From Takakia lepidozioides (Eukaryota; Streptophyta; Takakiopsida; Takakiales; Takakiaceae), in contig CM060733.1 of assembly GCA_030704615.1 (NCBI GenBank), positions 38,752,001-38,816,000 on the forward strand: a stretch of 64,000 nt of DNA. Direction: 5' to 3'. The notes under the pieces are model-generated. The model made no database searches. It saw only the letters and a list, made by a program, of their open reading frames with translations, and was not told the DNA's origin. A program made the position numbers and the translations under genes. This document shows positions 32,401-43,280 of this stretch, piece after piece (the stretch's first letter is position 1; the number at the start of each line of letters is the position of its first letter).

Positions 32401-34460
32401 TGGAGTGAGGAACCCTCACTGTAAACTCTATGGACATTACAAAAATTTACATATCTCTGAGGACCTCTTAACAACTCTGGATGTGAATGTCGCCATTCAG
32501 GGACATTATCAATTCTAATCAGGGACACTATAAATACACCCTAAGCTCCTAATCCAGGTGAATTCAAATTCTCGCTTAAGAATGACTTAGACAAAGAAGT
32601 GAATGTCGTCAACGACATTCAATTTGGATCTATGATTACAATCCTTATGAAGCCTAATTATTTCCCAAAAAGTGCAGTAGAGTTTCCAGTATGATATTGC
32701 ACCTGTACACAACTCGCATCATGGCCCACTCTCCTCCAACCTGACTGTCAAAGTCGTTGGACCGTAAAATGTTACCATCTTTGGAGAACTCCTAGAAAAA
32801 ACAGTATCTCCAGGTGAGACCTCTCCACTTCCTTATGTATGCCTCCAATGACATTTGGGGAGGGGAAACAATCGAAATGTTCAAGTCCTTCAAAGTCTGA
32901 TCCAGCACAATGACGGCGCGCTTTTCGAGCTGCAAATTGTATATTTGTCAGTATTGCAAATAAGATATTCATCACATAATTGAAGAAAAAAAAACGGCTT
33001 ATTTGAATACACACCTGACTCCAAAATGTAGCCTTGTAGAGCCAGTTATCAAACACCAAATCACTGATTCCTTCCACCTTTGTGTCAGGCTGTATGGTGC
33101 TCTTTGGGAACTGATTCAAGTCATTTACTGTATGATCTGAGTTCCATATCTCCAGCCACCTTATTTTTGTTTGTGGGTCGACCATGGATATGGCCAGCCG
33201 GTGCAATTTCTCCTGCTGCATCTCCGGATGCACATGCTTGTCATAGTGAGATTTGATTTGCTGAAGGAACTCAGAACCAAGTCCAGGATCTACTATTCTA
33301 AGCTGCTTTCCGAAGGCGGACATCAATTTGGTTCTTTGCATTTCAGACTCCTTCTTTATTGCTGCTTCCACACCCTTTGATGTCCTTAGTTCCTCTGGTG
33401 TAGTGCGGTAATATTCGGATTTTCCCTTCTCGACTGCCTCTGCCAGTTCTTGCTGCATTGATTCAAATAGTGATTAGCACCGAAGGAACTACAAACATGT
33501 ATTCGAAAAGTAAACTGAGTACAGACTCGGGCTTACCGCATACATGTACTCCAGAAACGCCTCTCGAGTCAAAGAATACCAAGTGCCTGCAGCTCTTCCT
33601 GTTTCGCACTTCTTGATTATATCGGGGTGGAGTACTGTCCGAAAATCATCCAGCTTCATCAGACCAATCCTCTGAATTCAGAATAGTGTGTGGACCAAGC
33701 TTGTTGTCACATGCGATTTCTCTGTCGATCTGCAAAAACATTGGAAACATTGCATTCATTAACAGAGTTTTTTTGGGATTAACAAGACACTACAGAGGGA
33801 ATGAAGTCTCTAGGATGACTTACTTGTTCACATCGTGCATAGCTGTAAGAAGCCTAGCGATGTCATTTCCAGGATCCAAAACCATTGCCTCCACAGCAAC
33901 ATGCTTGTCTTTGTCTTTCACATGATGTTTCTGAATGTATCCCATCCATGCCAGCAATTGGTGGTTGCCGTCCCAGACGTAGAACATGTGGTTGCAGAAT
34001 TGCTGGGTGTTCTTTCCCATCATGAGGCCCAGCTTGAACTCCTCATTAGCATCTTTCCAGCACTCATCCCAGGTATCACTGATCTCTGGAGACACTAATG
34101 TGCTTTTCACATTTGTATCCGTCAGTGACACATAAAAAACTTGTGCACCAAGTCTGTATCCATGCACGAAATCACTCTCCAATTTTGTTATGTCATGGGA
34201 AAGAGGTGGACGCACAACAGGCATAGATATCATCCGGCATAGAGAGATGTCCAGACGCCCTCCAGATACGAGCATGTCCCTTATAACCTCCTGAGAGTTT
34301 ACCTTCTAGAATGACATGAGTTCTTTCACCTTGTCAAGGTAGTGCACTTCAGATTCATCTGCTTCATCGCTATTCTCTGAACTTTTTCCAGACTCGTCCC
34401 CATCTCTAGATCATTTCCCCTCTGATCCTGTAGGCTTGGACCTCACAGTTTTCTGCACGA
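29455..34460 (-). pseudogene. Cargo gene copy C: ParB-like/DNA methyltransferase-like protein, broken
   Basis: The exon order is the same as in copy B. The ParB-like domain with FYVWDGNHQLLAW lies at about 34300-33824 (DGNHQ at 33950-33982). Then come an exon ending LEYMYA (33537); an exon 33452-33015 with LRIVDPGLGSEFL and WLEIWN; an exon about 32933-32699; the WYLDCPPEHT and Lys-Glu-rich linker exon (31713-31120); motif IV ADIVILDIPDG (about 30850); the SPAFMQILLE and motif I RVVDLSVSTG exon (about 30389-30103); FFGMEGD (about 29930); and a last exon with FLLPDYAEAMALHAAE to 29455. Stops include TAG near 34312, TAG near 32840 (CFF-stop-EFSKDG) and TAA at 30147-30149 between the last two methyltransferase motifs. 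Non-functional as written, yet DIPDG is retained. A 1-kb intron holds a separate palindrome family. Confidence 0.75.
31850..32660. repeat. Second palindrome family, GAATGTCGTCAACGACATTC, in an intron of copy C
   Basis: Eight copies or decayed copies occur roughly every 100 bp, near 31857, 31962, 32060, 32163, 32277, 32374, 32481 and 32600. More distant relatives occur near 34498 and 34655, outside the gene. The surrounding sequence is also weakly repeated (for example CTAAGCTCCTAATCCA blocks), so the palindromes sit inside a degenerate tandem repeat. No GGCGCC palindrome is present here. Confidence 0.85.
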
Positions 34461-34469
34461 TGCCATTCA

Positions 34470-35033
34470 AATCTGACTGAGTAATGTGCAAATAGTGAAC
34501 GGCGGCAACGACCATCACTCTGTCTCGTCTCAAATCACAATGAATGGTGTGAAACAAATTCAGAACCATCTACACAAGCAAAGCTGATCCTACCGAATTC
34601 AAAACAAAACACTATGATTCTAGGGACACAAGAACAGAAAGGTTTTGAGCAAGAGCGAACGGCGTTAACGACAATCACAAAAGAGTGGGACCTGCCGGAT
34701 CGGTGTTGTGCAATGACATATATGTGTAAGTGATTGGGGACAAGGACACTCAGTATAGTTTAGGGCGGACAGTAAGTGCAAATTATTCAGATTGACTCCA
34801 TTGTGATGAACGTTGCAAGCATTCACTGTTTCTTGTCTATGTCGATAGTACTTTCCAATCGATACTCTACCTGAATCTACAGTATGGTCTTCAAATCTTT
34901 GATTGGCGGTACCGCCTTTCCACTTCTCTATCTGTTCAACCTCAAACAAAGAAAATGCATTGCAAAACAATATGACTGAATATGCCGACCCTCACTCTCT
35001 CTTCAAACACACATAAATCTCATGAGGAGAATC
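34470..35033. other. Non-coding flank between cargo copy C and the LTR element
   Basis: Two decayed members of the ACGGCG(G/T)(C/T)AACGAC palindrome family are present (34498, 34655). No gene is recognised, and no terminus like those of elements A and B was found. Confidence 0.5.
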
Positions 35034-36101
35034 TGTTAGAGGACTGTCTGGGACTTAGACACTTTTACGGGATCTGTGGGGTACCCTTAATTTTTGCACA
35101 GACTGAGACCAACAGGAGCCTTAGGGGTGACAGCAGCGCACTTTAGAGGGGGGTTACACAGCCCGTCACAGCCAACACACCTCGTCACAGTCCGACACAG
35201 CCCGTCACAGCCAACACAGCTCGTCACAGTCCGACACAGCTCGTCACAGTCCGACACAGCTCGTCATAGTCCGACACAGCCCGTCACAGCCAACACAGCC
35301 CGTCACAATCCGACACAGCCAGACCCAGCCAGACACAGCCGTCACAGCCAGTCACAGCTCGACACAGTCGACACAGTCCAACACAGTCGCACAACCAGTC
35401 ACAGCTTGACACAGCTGTTACGGCCATAGGGAACGGATAGCAGGACAGGGAACGACTGTGGGGAACAACATCTACGAATGGAACATGTTAGTACACGGAT
35501 GACGGTTAGTGAAGGAAACGGTTAGAACAACGGGTAGGAAGATAAAGCCAGGAGCGAGGACGAGAGAAGCATCACTTCTTGGGGGAATTCTGGGAGATGA
35601 GGCGAGGGATCACTGCTGGGGGGGGCTTCGGACATCACGGGAGGAAAGGAGGAGAGAGCGCATCTCTGAGCGGAAGGAGGGAGAGCACAAAGTAGGAGGA
35701 GGACGATCTGTTGATGCTTAATGAATGCAAGCAGTAGAGTTGTAATGTAGAGCAGATTAGAGACTCCATGGCTTCAGCCTGATACTCGATAGATATTAAT
35801 CTGATACATACTTCATACTCACACTGTGTAGAGAGATCTGAGTGAAGCTGTGGAATGAATGGATGAGTTGATGGGATCCGATAGATTGCTGAAGCAAATT
35901 GATACTTAATTACCAATAGAAAGGTAACAGCTAACATGAATGCGGGAAGGAAAACAAATAGGAAACACCCCCATGATACACTAGCTGTAGGTCATGACTG
36001 ATTGTTCTGAGCGGGCTGAGTGCTTAGAGATTTCCAACTCTTCTATCTTGGAGTTTTCGCCTCGGATAGCGAAGGGATGGGTGAGCAAAAGCCGCGTGAC
36101 A
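35034..36101 (+). repeat. Left LTR
   Basis: It begins TGTTAGAGG and ends GTGACA. It includes a degenerate CACAGCC/GTCACAG minisatellite at about 35155-35425. The match to the right LTR is clear throughout, but the minisatellite differs in unit number and order. Confidence 0.85.
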
Positions 36102-36689
36102 TTTGGCGACCGTACTGGGAGACTGGGTCATGAACAACCAGATGTGACAGGCATCTGGTGGGATCATGGTGGTTGGAGAATTAAAGTATTTGATGTGAAT
36201 CAAATTCCTTGTGAAACTGAGAAGGAAAGATTATCCAAACGATTCTTTCAGAGGTTCTTGGAATTGCCAGACGGTTGTAAAGAAAACATTCTTAAGAGAG
36301 TGCATGATGCTGACCCTGAATGGGGTCTGGAGAAAGGAGTGATAAAGATTTATCGGGTGGCCTGTAGAGGAAGAGCACGTTGGTTACCAACACTGGTTTA
36401 TGTGATAGCATTGCTATCCATTAAGCGAGTAGAGTTTGAAGGCTGGGAGGAAAGAAAGGTGAATGTTTATACTCATATGCATGAAGAGCTTGTACTGGTA
36501 AAGAATTGGATTCCAAAGGATATTTTGTGGATCAAACTCACACCAAGAACAACTTTCCAGACTTGTTTGCCATATGGTTATATGGTAACGGAGACTTCTA
36601 GTATAGCCAAGGGTGCATTGAAGCTAGAAAGAAACCCAGGCATATACGAGAGATATTACAGAAGAGAGTTTTGGTTATTGCCACATTAA
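35994..36689 (+). CDS. LTR-element ORF1, unknown, starting inside the left LTR
   Basis: The frame from ATG at 35994 (MTDCSERAECLEIS) crosses the LTR/internal border at 36101 and ends at 36689, 231 codons. The internal part (GIWWDHGGWRIKVFD, ARWLPTLVYVIALLSIKRVE, DILWIKLTPRTTFQTCLPYG) looks like a folded protein but is not recognised. Translation may instead start further downstream or by splicing. A gag-like role is only a guess from position. Confidence 0.5.
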   Translation: MTDCSERAECLEISNSSILEFSPRIAKGWVSKSRVTFGDRTGRLGHEQPDVTGIWWDHGGWRIKVFDVNQIPCETEKERLSKRFFQRFLELPDGCKENILKRVHDADPEWGLEKGVIKIYRVACRGRARWLPTLVYVIALLSIKRVEFEGWEERKVNVYTHMHEELVLVKNWIPKDILWIKLTPRTTFQTCLPYGYMVTETSSIAKGALKLERNPGIYERYYRREFWLLPH

Positions 36690-36710
36690 AAGAAATGAAA
36701 GACATGGGAC

Positions 36711-37553
36711 ATGAGTGATGAAAGAGAAGCTAGACGCCAGAGATATTCAGCAAAAAGAGAAAGCTATCTGAAAGCTAATTATCCATATCTTTGGGAGAGA
36801 GGAATAGACATAGGGGAATCATCTGGACCTCTCACACCATTAAGATCAGAGAGTACATCACCCATACCGGAAGAACTAGAGTTGGATGCCACTCCTTCTT
36901 TTTCTTTGCAAGAAAGATTAAGGGAATTGGTACGGGAAGAAGATCAATCACGAGGTGAAAGATCTGAGGTACATCCCTGGATAAAAGATTTGACAGAAAT
37001 CTTTGATAAGAGTTGGCATGGAACACCAAAAGCAGGAACTCCAGTTTCTAAAGTGGAAGGTGAAGAAGGAGGAGAGGATGTGGCAGAGCCAACGGAGAGT
37101 TCAGACTCTCCAACACCATTGCAGTTGAGTTACATGAGTGAAGAAGAAACCCAAGGGCAGAACTTGGAGGATGAAAACAGAGAGAAGAAATTGGAAGAGG
37201 AAGAGTATGAAGAAGTAGACCCAACAGCTGAGGTTGAGACTACAACCAGGACATCCCAACCCGTTGGACCTGGATCAAGTGGAGCACTTGGATCACAGGC
37301 CAACGAAGGTGTCGGCTCAGGGGGATCAGGCGGGCTGCCTGGATTTGGCTCTGGGGGGACAGGGAGTGTTGGAAGTAGTGCAACTGAAGCTGGGAATATT
37401 GTGAATATCGTGGGGCCAGTAGCAGGGAGTGTTCAAGGGCTGTTAGAGGACTGTAGGGGACTTAGACACTTATACGGGATCTGTAGGGTACCCTTAATTT
37501 TTGCACAGACTGAGACAAACAGGAACCTTAGGGGTGACAGCAGCGCACTGTAG
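36711..37553 (+). CDS. LTR-element ORF2, acidic low-complexity protein
   Basis: It starts at ATG 36711, 21 bases after ORF1 ends (MSDEREARRQRYSAKRESYL), and is rich in Glu, Ser and Gly (EEEEYEEVDP, GVGSGGSGGLPGFGSGG). It runs into the right LTR, where it stops at 37553. There is no protease or zinc-knuckle motif. The first third is charged and helical; the remainder is likely disordered. The function is not known. Confidence 0.5.
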   Translation: MSDEREARRQRYSAKRESYLKANYPYLWERGIDIGESSGPLTPLRSESTSPIPEELELDATPSFSLQERLRELVREEDQSRGERSEVHPWIKDLTEIFDKSWHGTPKAGTPVSKVEGEEGGEDVAEPTESSDSPTPLQLSYMSEEETQGQNLEDENREKKLEEEEYEEVDPTAEVETTTRTSQPVGPGSSGALGSQANEGVGSGGSGGLPGFGSGGTGSVGSSATEAGNIVNIVGPVAGSVQGLLEDCRGLRHLYGICRVPLIFAQTETNRNLRGDSSAL

Positions 37554-38490
37554 AGGGGGGTTACATAGCCCACACAGCCGACACAGCAGTCACAGCCCAC
37601 ACAACCAACACAGCCCGTCACAGTCGTCACAGCCCACACAGCCCGTCACAGTTGTCACAGCCCACACAGCCCACACAGCCCGTCACAGTCGTCACAGCCC
37701 ACACAGCCCACACAGCCCGTCACAGTCGTCACAGCCCACACAGCCCACACAGCCCGTCACAGTCGTCACAGCAGACACAGCCCACACAGCCAGTCACAGC
37801 CCGGCACAGCCACACAGCCAGTCACAGCCCGACACAGCCAAACACAGCCAGTCACCGCTTGACACAGCTGTCACGATAATAGGGAACGAAGAGTAGGACA
37901 GGGAACGACTGTGGGGAACAACACCTGTGAAGGGAACATGTTAGTTCACATACGACGGTTAGAGAGGGAAACGGTTAGAACCGCGGATAGGAGGATAAAG
38001 GGAAAAACGGGGAATGAAGAAGGGGATCATTATTCGGGGAGGACTTCGGAGTCAGGCGGGAGCGGAGATCGGAGAGCACGATGAAGGAGAAAAGAGGATT
38101 AGTAGATGCTTGTTATATGCAAAGCTATAGTGATATAGGAAAGAAGATTAGAGACATAATGGCTTCGGCCTGATACCTGATAAATCATAATCTGATACTT
38201 ATACGATACAATCACACTGTGTAGAGAGATCTGAGTGAAGCTGTGGATTGAATGGAGGAGTTAAGGAAACCGATAAATTGATGAAGCCAACTGATACTTA
38301 ATTATCAATGGTAAGGAAGCTAAGATGAATGCGGAAAAGGAAACAAATAGGAAACACCCCCATGATACACTAGCTGTAGGTCATGACTGATTGTTCTGCG
38401 CGGGCTGAGTACTTAGAGATTTCCAACTCTTCTATCTTGGAGTTTCCGCCTCGGATAGTGAAGGGATGGGTGAGTAAAAGCCGCGCGACA
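37441..38490 (+). repeat. Right LTR
   Basis: It begins TGTTAGAGG and ends GCGACA. The CACAGCC-type minisatellite here (about 37568-37865) is more regular (CACAGCCCGTCACAGTCGT units) than in the left LTR. Confidence 0.85.
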
Positions 38491-38649
38491 AGGGCCACCA
38501 CTTGGTGGAAGATCCACCACAACAACAACAGGTCCTGAAGGCCCAGCACCTGTCAGTGGGCAGAAGGTAGGGCCACAGATGGCGTTACAACCAACACGGG
38601 CAAAACCACCTTTTCCAATATATTCAGGAAAAGGGGATCCCGATGTACA

Positions 38650-38722
38650 TGTCGCGCGGCTTTTACTCACCCATCCCTTCGCTATCCGAGGTGGAAACTC
38701 CAAGATAGAAGAGTTGGAAATC
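38650..38722 (-). repeat. Inverted fragment of the LTR 3' end
   Basis: The reverse complement of the last ~73 bases of the LTR (AGATTTCCAACTCTTC to GCGCGACA) sits 159 bp beyond the right LTR, in opposite orientation. It is fused in frame to the end of the minus-strand ORF at 38728-41895, which suggests an LTR of a second, inverted element or a rearrangement. Confidence 0.7.
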
Positions 38723-38727
38723 TGAGG

Positions 38728-41700
38728 TGGCACTGAAGGTAAGACCCAATGATCCCCACTGGAATAACTCAGAAAGCGCGATTGCATCTTATGCTGCTCA
38801 ATGTGATAACGTACCAGAAAACAAGCAGCGTAGTATAACCCGCATCCCATGACAATACTCGCTACCTCCTTGGTTTTGGTATAAATGAATCCATGTACAA
38901 CTTGGAAGGCAATTAATTCCTTCAACATTGTACCTGCCTCATGCCAGTATTGTGCAAAGTGATGATCCTCAATTGGTCGATTGTTCGGAAGAACTTTAGT
39001 CCTAGTTGCCACTGGCAGCCAAATGCGCATGATTTGGTAGTAATGTGCCAATGACTGCAGAGGACTAAATTCTTTCCAAGCCAAATCCAACATGATGGGA
39101 ATTTGGTTGAAGGGCATAATCATAGCCCTACTGTACTCCCTTGCAGCTGGCGTTTTAGGTGGGTTAAAAGCAGCATTGCCCCATACCTCAGACTGTGGTG
39201 GTTGTGGTGTGGTTGTAGTAACAACAGGGTTAGCTACTGGCACAGTGACTTGTTGTGGTGTTCGTGGCACTGGCTCTTGTATCATTGGCATCTCCTGCAC
39301 CTCCTGTGAAGAAGACTAAAAAGCCAAAGTTCTGGCTTGTAAATAAGAAGCCATTAGCTGTTCCTCAGGTATATAGACTCTTTTGTCGATATTTGAAGTG
39401 AGGTCCTCCACTTGAGTCTGCAGTCCATCTACATCCTCCTGTAACTCCGCTATCCTACTATAGACATTGTCTATAGTAGTTGTGGCAATGTTCTGCACTT
39501 GCAGTCTGAGCTCATTCATCTCGCTTTGGGTGAGCTTTCGTGGTGCTTTGCCCTCCACTGGCCCTTGTGCTAACCAGACCTGCATAAGTTGGTTATCCAC
39601 CGAGTTGCTTGTGGTTCCTCTGAGAGTGTGCTCCTCTCTTAGTTTGTACACATCTATTTGCTGTTGTAAAACCTCCATGCGCTTTGCATGAGGTTCAACC
39701 AAATTCGCATAGGCAGCAAGTAGATTATTGGCTTCCTTCCAAGCCTTGTTAGTGACCGAGATTTCATTTCTATTGGCCATGATCGTTTGTTGCAACTCCA
39801 GGATGTGCCTCTCTTGATCAGCTTCAATCTACCAGTATTGCTTGAAAGTATCCTCATTGCGACAGATTGTATTCTTCATATCGACAATGAGTTTCATTTG
39901 CTCAACATTTTCTTCCTCTGCCTTCGTACATTTTTCCGCTTGACTGTTTATTTCTTTTGTAAATTGGTCAAGCATAGTTGTGAGTGTAGCACATTGTATG
40001 GCCATCCTGTCATGCATTGTCTACAACTCCGTATGTAGTGCATTCACTTCTTGCAACTTGCTTTCATGCTTCACCTGCATTTGGTATAGCTGTTGCTTAT
40101 GTGCTTCGTGCAATTGGTCTTGCGCGAGGCCTGCCTCAATCAATTGTTCCTTGGCCAATTGCAAAGCCGCTTCTATATTCTCCAAGTCTTGCTGCATCTT
40201 GAGAGTGACCTCTTCATCGACCTTGTTTGCACACTCATTGGCTAGTCGAGCCTCAAACTCCTTCCTGAGTTCCTCTCTCAAGGTTGTCAATTGGGTAGTT
40301 GGAACATGGGATTTGACATAAGTCCCCAACAAATTAAGTGTCCTGCCTATGGAACTCATAAGCATTGTCTATTGAGGGTCATCATGGTGAGCTTGCTGCT
40401 GTTCTCCCTAATCCTCAACAGTGTGATGCCTTACAAACCATTCAGGCCATTGCCCCACCAGATTTTCTTCCTGAACCACTTCATCCATCACCGGTGCTGT
40501 AGTGTCTTGACATTCTACCTGTGGTACCTCCGGCACAGGTGTGTGTATTATATGCACCTCAGGATTTCCCTTGGGCAACTGTTGCCCCTCTGGAATCTCT
40601 GTCTCCTTGACCAGACCAGAATATTCATAGAGAAGGTCCCCCTTCTCAATTTCTGCCACTATCTGTTCTGTAGTGGGAATATCTAACCCTTCTTTTTCCA
40701 AATCAATTATTTCTGGTTGAGCTGCATGGACAACTTGTAGTAACCTTGTGACAAGCCGATCCTCTGGCTGTGATGGCTGTGATACTGAAGTAACTTCCTC
40801 TTCCCTCTCTGAAGGTCTTGCTTCCAGTAATAGCAGTTCTCTGTGCTGCTGTGCCCCTTCCTGCACAAAAACTTGGGAAACATTATCATGCGGATTCCGT
40901 GAAGCCAGTGGATCCGCCACTACAGTCTTTCCCCACCTCTATCTCTTATTCTCGGGTTGCCCTGCCAGTCCACCCTCACTGTGTGAAGAGCCTTGCTCTT
41001 CCATTGCAGTGGTTTCTGGCTCAAACACTCCCATCTCCTTTCGTTCTCGCGCATCAAGTATGTCAGAATCAAGAATTATTTGAGCAATGATTGGGCCAGA
41101 CACTATGATAAGAGACTTTGCGGCAGTACCCTGTAATCTTTTCATCTCCTCTACCAGTGCGTTGTACATTATGTCCGCCCATTCTACCTCTTCTCCTCTC
41201 AGGGCTTTGAGTATTTCCTCTGTGAAGGATCTGCTCAAATACTGTTGGTTCTGTTTCATGGCAAACAGAACGTTCAATACCTGGCCTACCTCCTTAAGCC
41301 CTGGGTACACGGCCTTGGTACAAGCATAACCCTGAGTTTTAAAGAAACTCCCTTCTTGGAATAAGTCCCCTATCTACAGTCTTGCCCTGTGCTCCTCCAC
41401 ATGCACCTGGCCTGCTGGCAATCGAAACAATTGTTGTAGGTATAGGGGAGTAATTACTAATTCAACTCCCTTCACCGTTGTTGTTCATGTCCTTGGCTCA
41501 AAGTTCTGTAAGAATTGTAACATGTACTGTCTATGGTGTAATGTCCAATCTTTGCTTTGCAATCCTTGCAATCTCAGCTCCTTCAGTATCTGTATCGCCT
41601 GTGGGGTAGCAATCGTTTGTTTCTGCAGAATTGTGGTGCTCTTCACCCTGATTTCCTCCATTCCTCTCACTCTCTTCATTCTAGACCCACAGAAATGTTT

Positions 41701-41895
41701 TGACTGTAACAATTGAAGAAATGCCTGTAGTGCACAAAGCATAAACGTATGGTTGCCACAAAAAGCTATGGGGAATTTCTTGTAAGCCTGCGGGGCTTGC
41801 AAGCATCGCTCAAGAGAAAAGATCCGTTCTGTTGTTTCGTCCCTATGCCACTGCGTAAGTAATATTGCGAGCGTATAGTCTGTTAGTTCCTCCAT
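38728..41895 (-). pseudogene. Long reading frame broken by TAG codons, possible retrotransposon protein
   Basis: From ATG at 41895 (MEELTDYTLAILLTQW) one minus-strand frame runs about 1050 codons to 38728 (LPSVPPQ) without any frameshift. The only stops are TAG at 41374, 40939, 40408, 40369, 40021, 39829 and 39316, and TGA at 41485 (lowest base given). The content is helical: a coiled-coil-rich middle (RTLNLLGTYVKSHVP region; AELQEDVDGLQTQVEDLTSN) and a C-terminal helical block (FNQIPIMLDLAWKEFSPLQS). No zinc knuckle, protease or polymerase is seen. The downstream inverted LTR end makes a retrotransposon origin likely. The family is not recognised. Confidence 0.6.
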
Positions 41896-42391
41896 AGCTT
41901 CAAAGCTATAGCATTGATGGTTTGTCTCGTCGAGACGCCCGTTACTCAGAACGACGCCGACTCTTGCGCTTAATTTCCTCCAATTTCTTGATCCCTTCTC
42001 TGGCTTTCTATTGGCTGTAACCGCTGTGACTGGATTTTAGATTTAATTTTCTTTAGTGGACTTTCCCTGCTGGACTGTCCACGAGGATAACACATGTGAC
42101 AAGAATTTCGCTTTTCTGTACTTGCCGTTTGTTCTGTTACCCCTTTTCTGTATTCATTAATGGGCCCGCCATTCATCCAAATTGATGCGCTGATTAGGTA
42201 TTTTGACGGCCATTCTTGTCATTTTTCTTGATGACATCCGTTCTTGCACTTCCTTCTCAGCTGTGTGTTGCGCCCTGACTTCCAAGTGTCCCTTTCTAAA
42301 CTGGCTTCCGTCCTTCTTCCGCCGGCCATTTCACTGAAGTTTCCTGCGTCCACCTGTCACTGATTCTAGGGATTGTGTAACCCTAGTAGGT

Positions 42392-42891
42392 NNNNNNNNN
42401 NNNNNNNNNNNNNNNNNNNNNNNNNNNNNNNNNNNNNNNNNNNNNNNNNNNNNNNNNNNNNNNNNNNNNNNNNNNNNNNNNNNNNNNNNNNNNNNNNNNN
42501 NNNNNNNNNNNNNNNNNNNNNNNNNNNNNNNNNNNNNNNNNNNNNNNNNNNNNNNNNNNNNNNNNNNNNNNNNNNNNNNNNNNNNNNNNNNNNNNNNNNN
42601 NNNNNNNNNNNNNNNNNNNNNNNNNNNNNNNNNNNNNNNNNNNNNNNNNNNNNNNNNNNNNNNNNNNNNNNNNNNNNNNNNNNNNNNNNNNNNNNNNNNN
42701 NNNNNNNNNNNNNNNNNNNNNNNNNNNNNNNNNNNNNNNNNNNNNNNNNNNNNNNNNNNNNNNNNNNNNNNNNNNNNNNNNNNNNNNNNNNNNNNNNNNN
42801 NNNNNNNNNNNNNNNNNNNNNNNNNNNNNNNNNNNNNNNNNNNNNNNNNNNNNNNNNNNNNNNNNNNNNNNNNNNNNNNNNNNNNNNNNNN
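42392..42891. other. Assembly gap (500 N)
   Basis: Exactly 500 undetermined bases; the true distance and content are unknown. Sequence on the two sides may not be contiguous as drawn. Confidence 1.
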
Positions 42892-43280
42892 AATTACCCT
42901 TAAAACTTGTGGTGGCGTTCTACTTCTACAGACTCTCTCTCTGCATTCCTGTGTCTCTATCATCTGAGATAGTAGCAGTGTGTGAATGAACATTGATGAA
43001 AGAGGGAAAGTTACAGAGTCAATGCCACAGCCAATGAAACCAAACAAAATCCCCAGAAACAATTTTTAGTTGCTTTTCGTATCACAGGTCTTTCAGGCTG
43101 GGTTTTATGCCCCACAAATGTATTTCAGAAGGGGGTTAGTATCCCAGAAGATGGATCCCTCCAGGGTACTTTGATTGCCAACATTCAGTTGAAACAGTTC
43201 ATGATATTCCTGGATATATTACAGCACAGGGGAACCGATGGTTGTATAATGGCTGCTGCCTCTTGGTGTGGGATCTGCAG

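Larger units (their letters stand above)
35034..38490 (+). mobile_element. Short LTR retrotransposon without pol
   Basis: Two LTRs of 1068 and 1050 bp, both beginning TGTTAGAGGACTG and ending CCGCG(T/C)GACA, flank an internal region of only 1339 bp. Just inside the left LTR is TTTGGCGACCGTACTGGG, similar to the primer-binding region of many plant Ty3-type elements. The internal part encodes no protease, reverse transcriptase or integrase, so the element must be non-autonomous. Flanking bases (GAATC left, AGGGC right) do not form a target duplication, so at least one flank was rearranged after insertion. Confidence 0.8.

Noticed and set aside
35155-35425. Coding repeats rich in Ser/Gln/His across the CACAGCC minisatellite
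   Set aside because: All frames are open because of the simple repeat composition; the stretch is part of the LTR and differs between the two LTRs.
42373-42903. Reading frames through the N stretch
   Set aside because: They consist of undetermined bases and carry no information.
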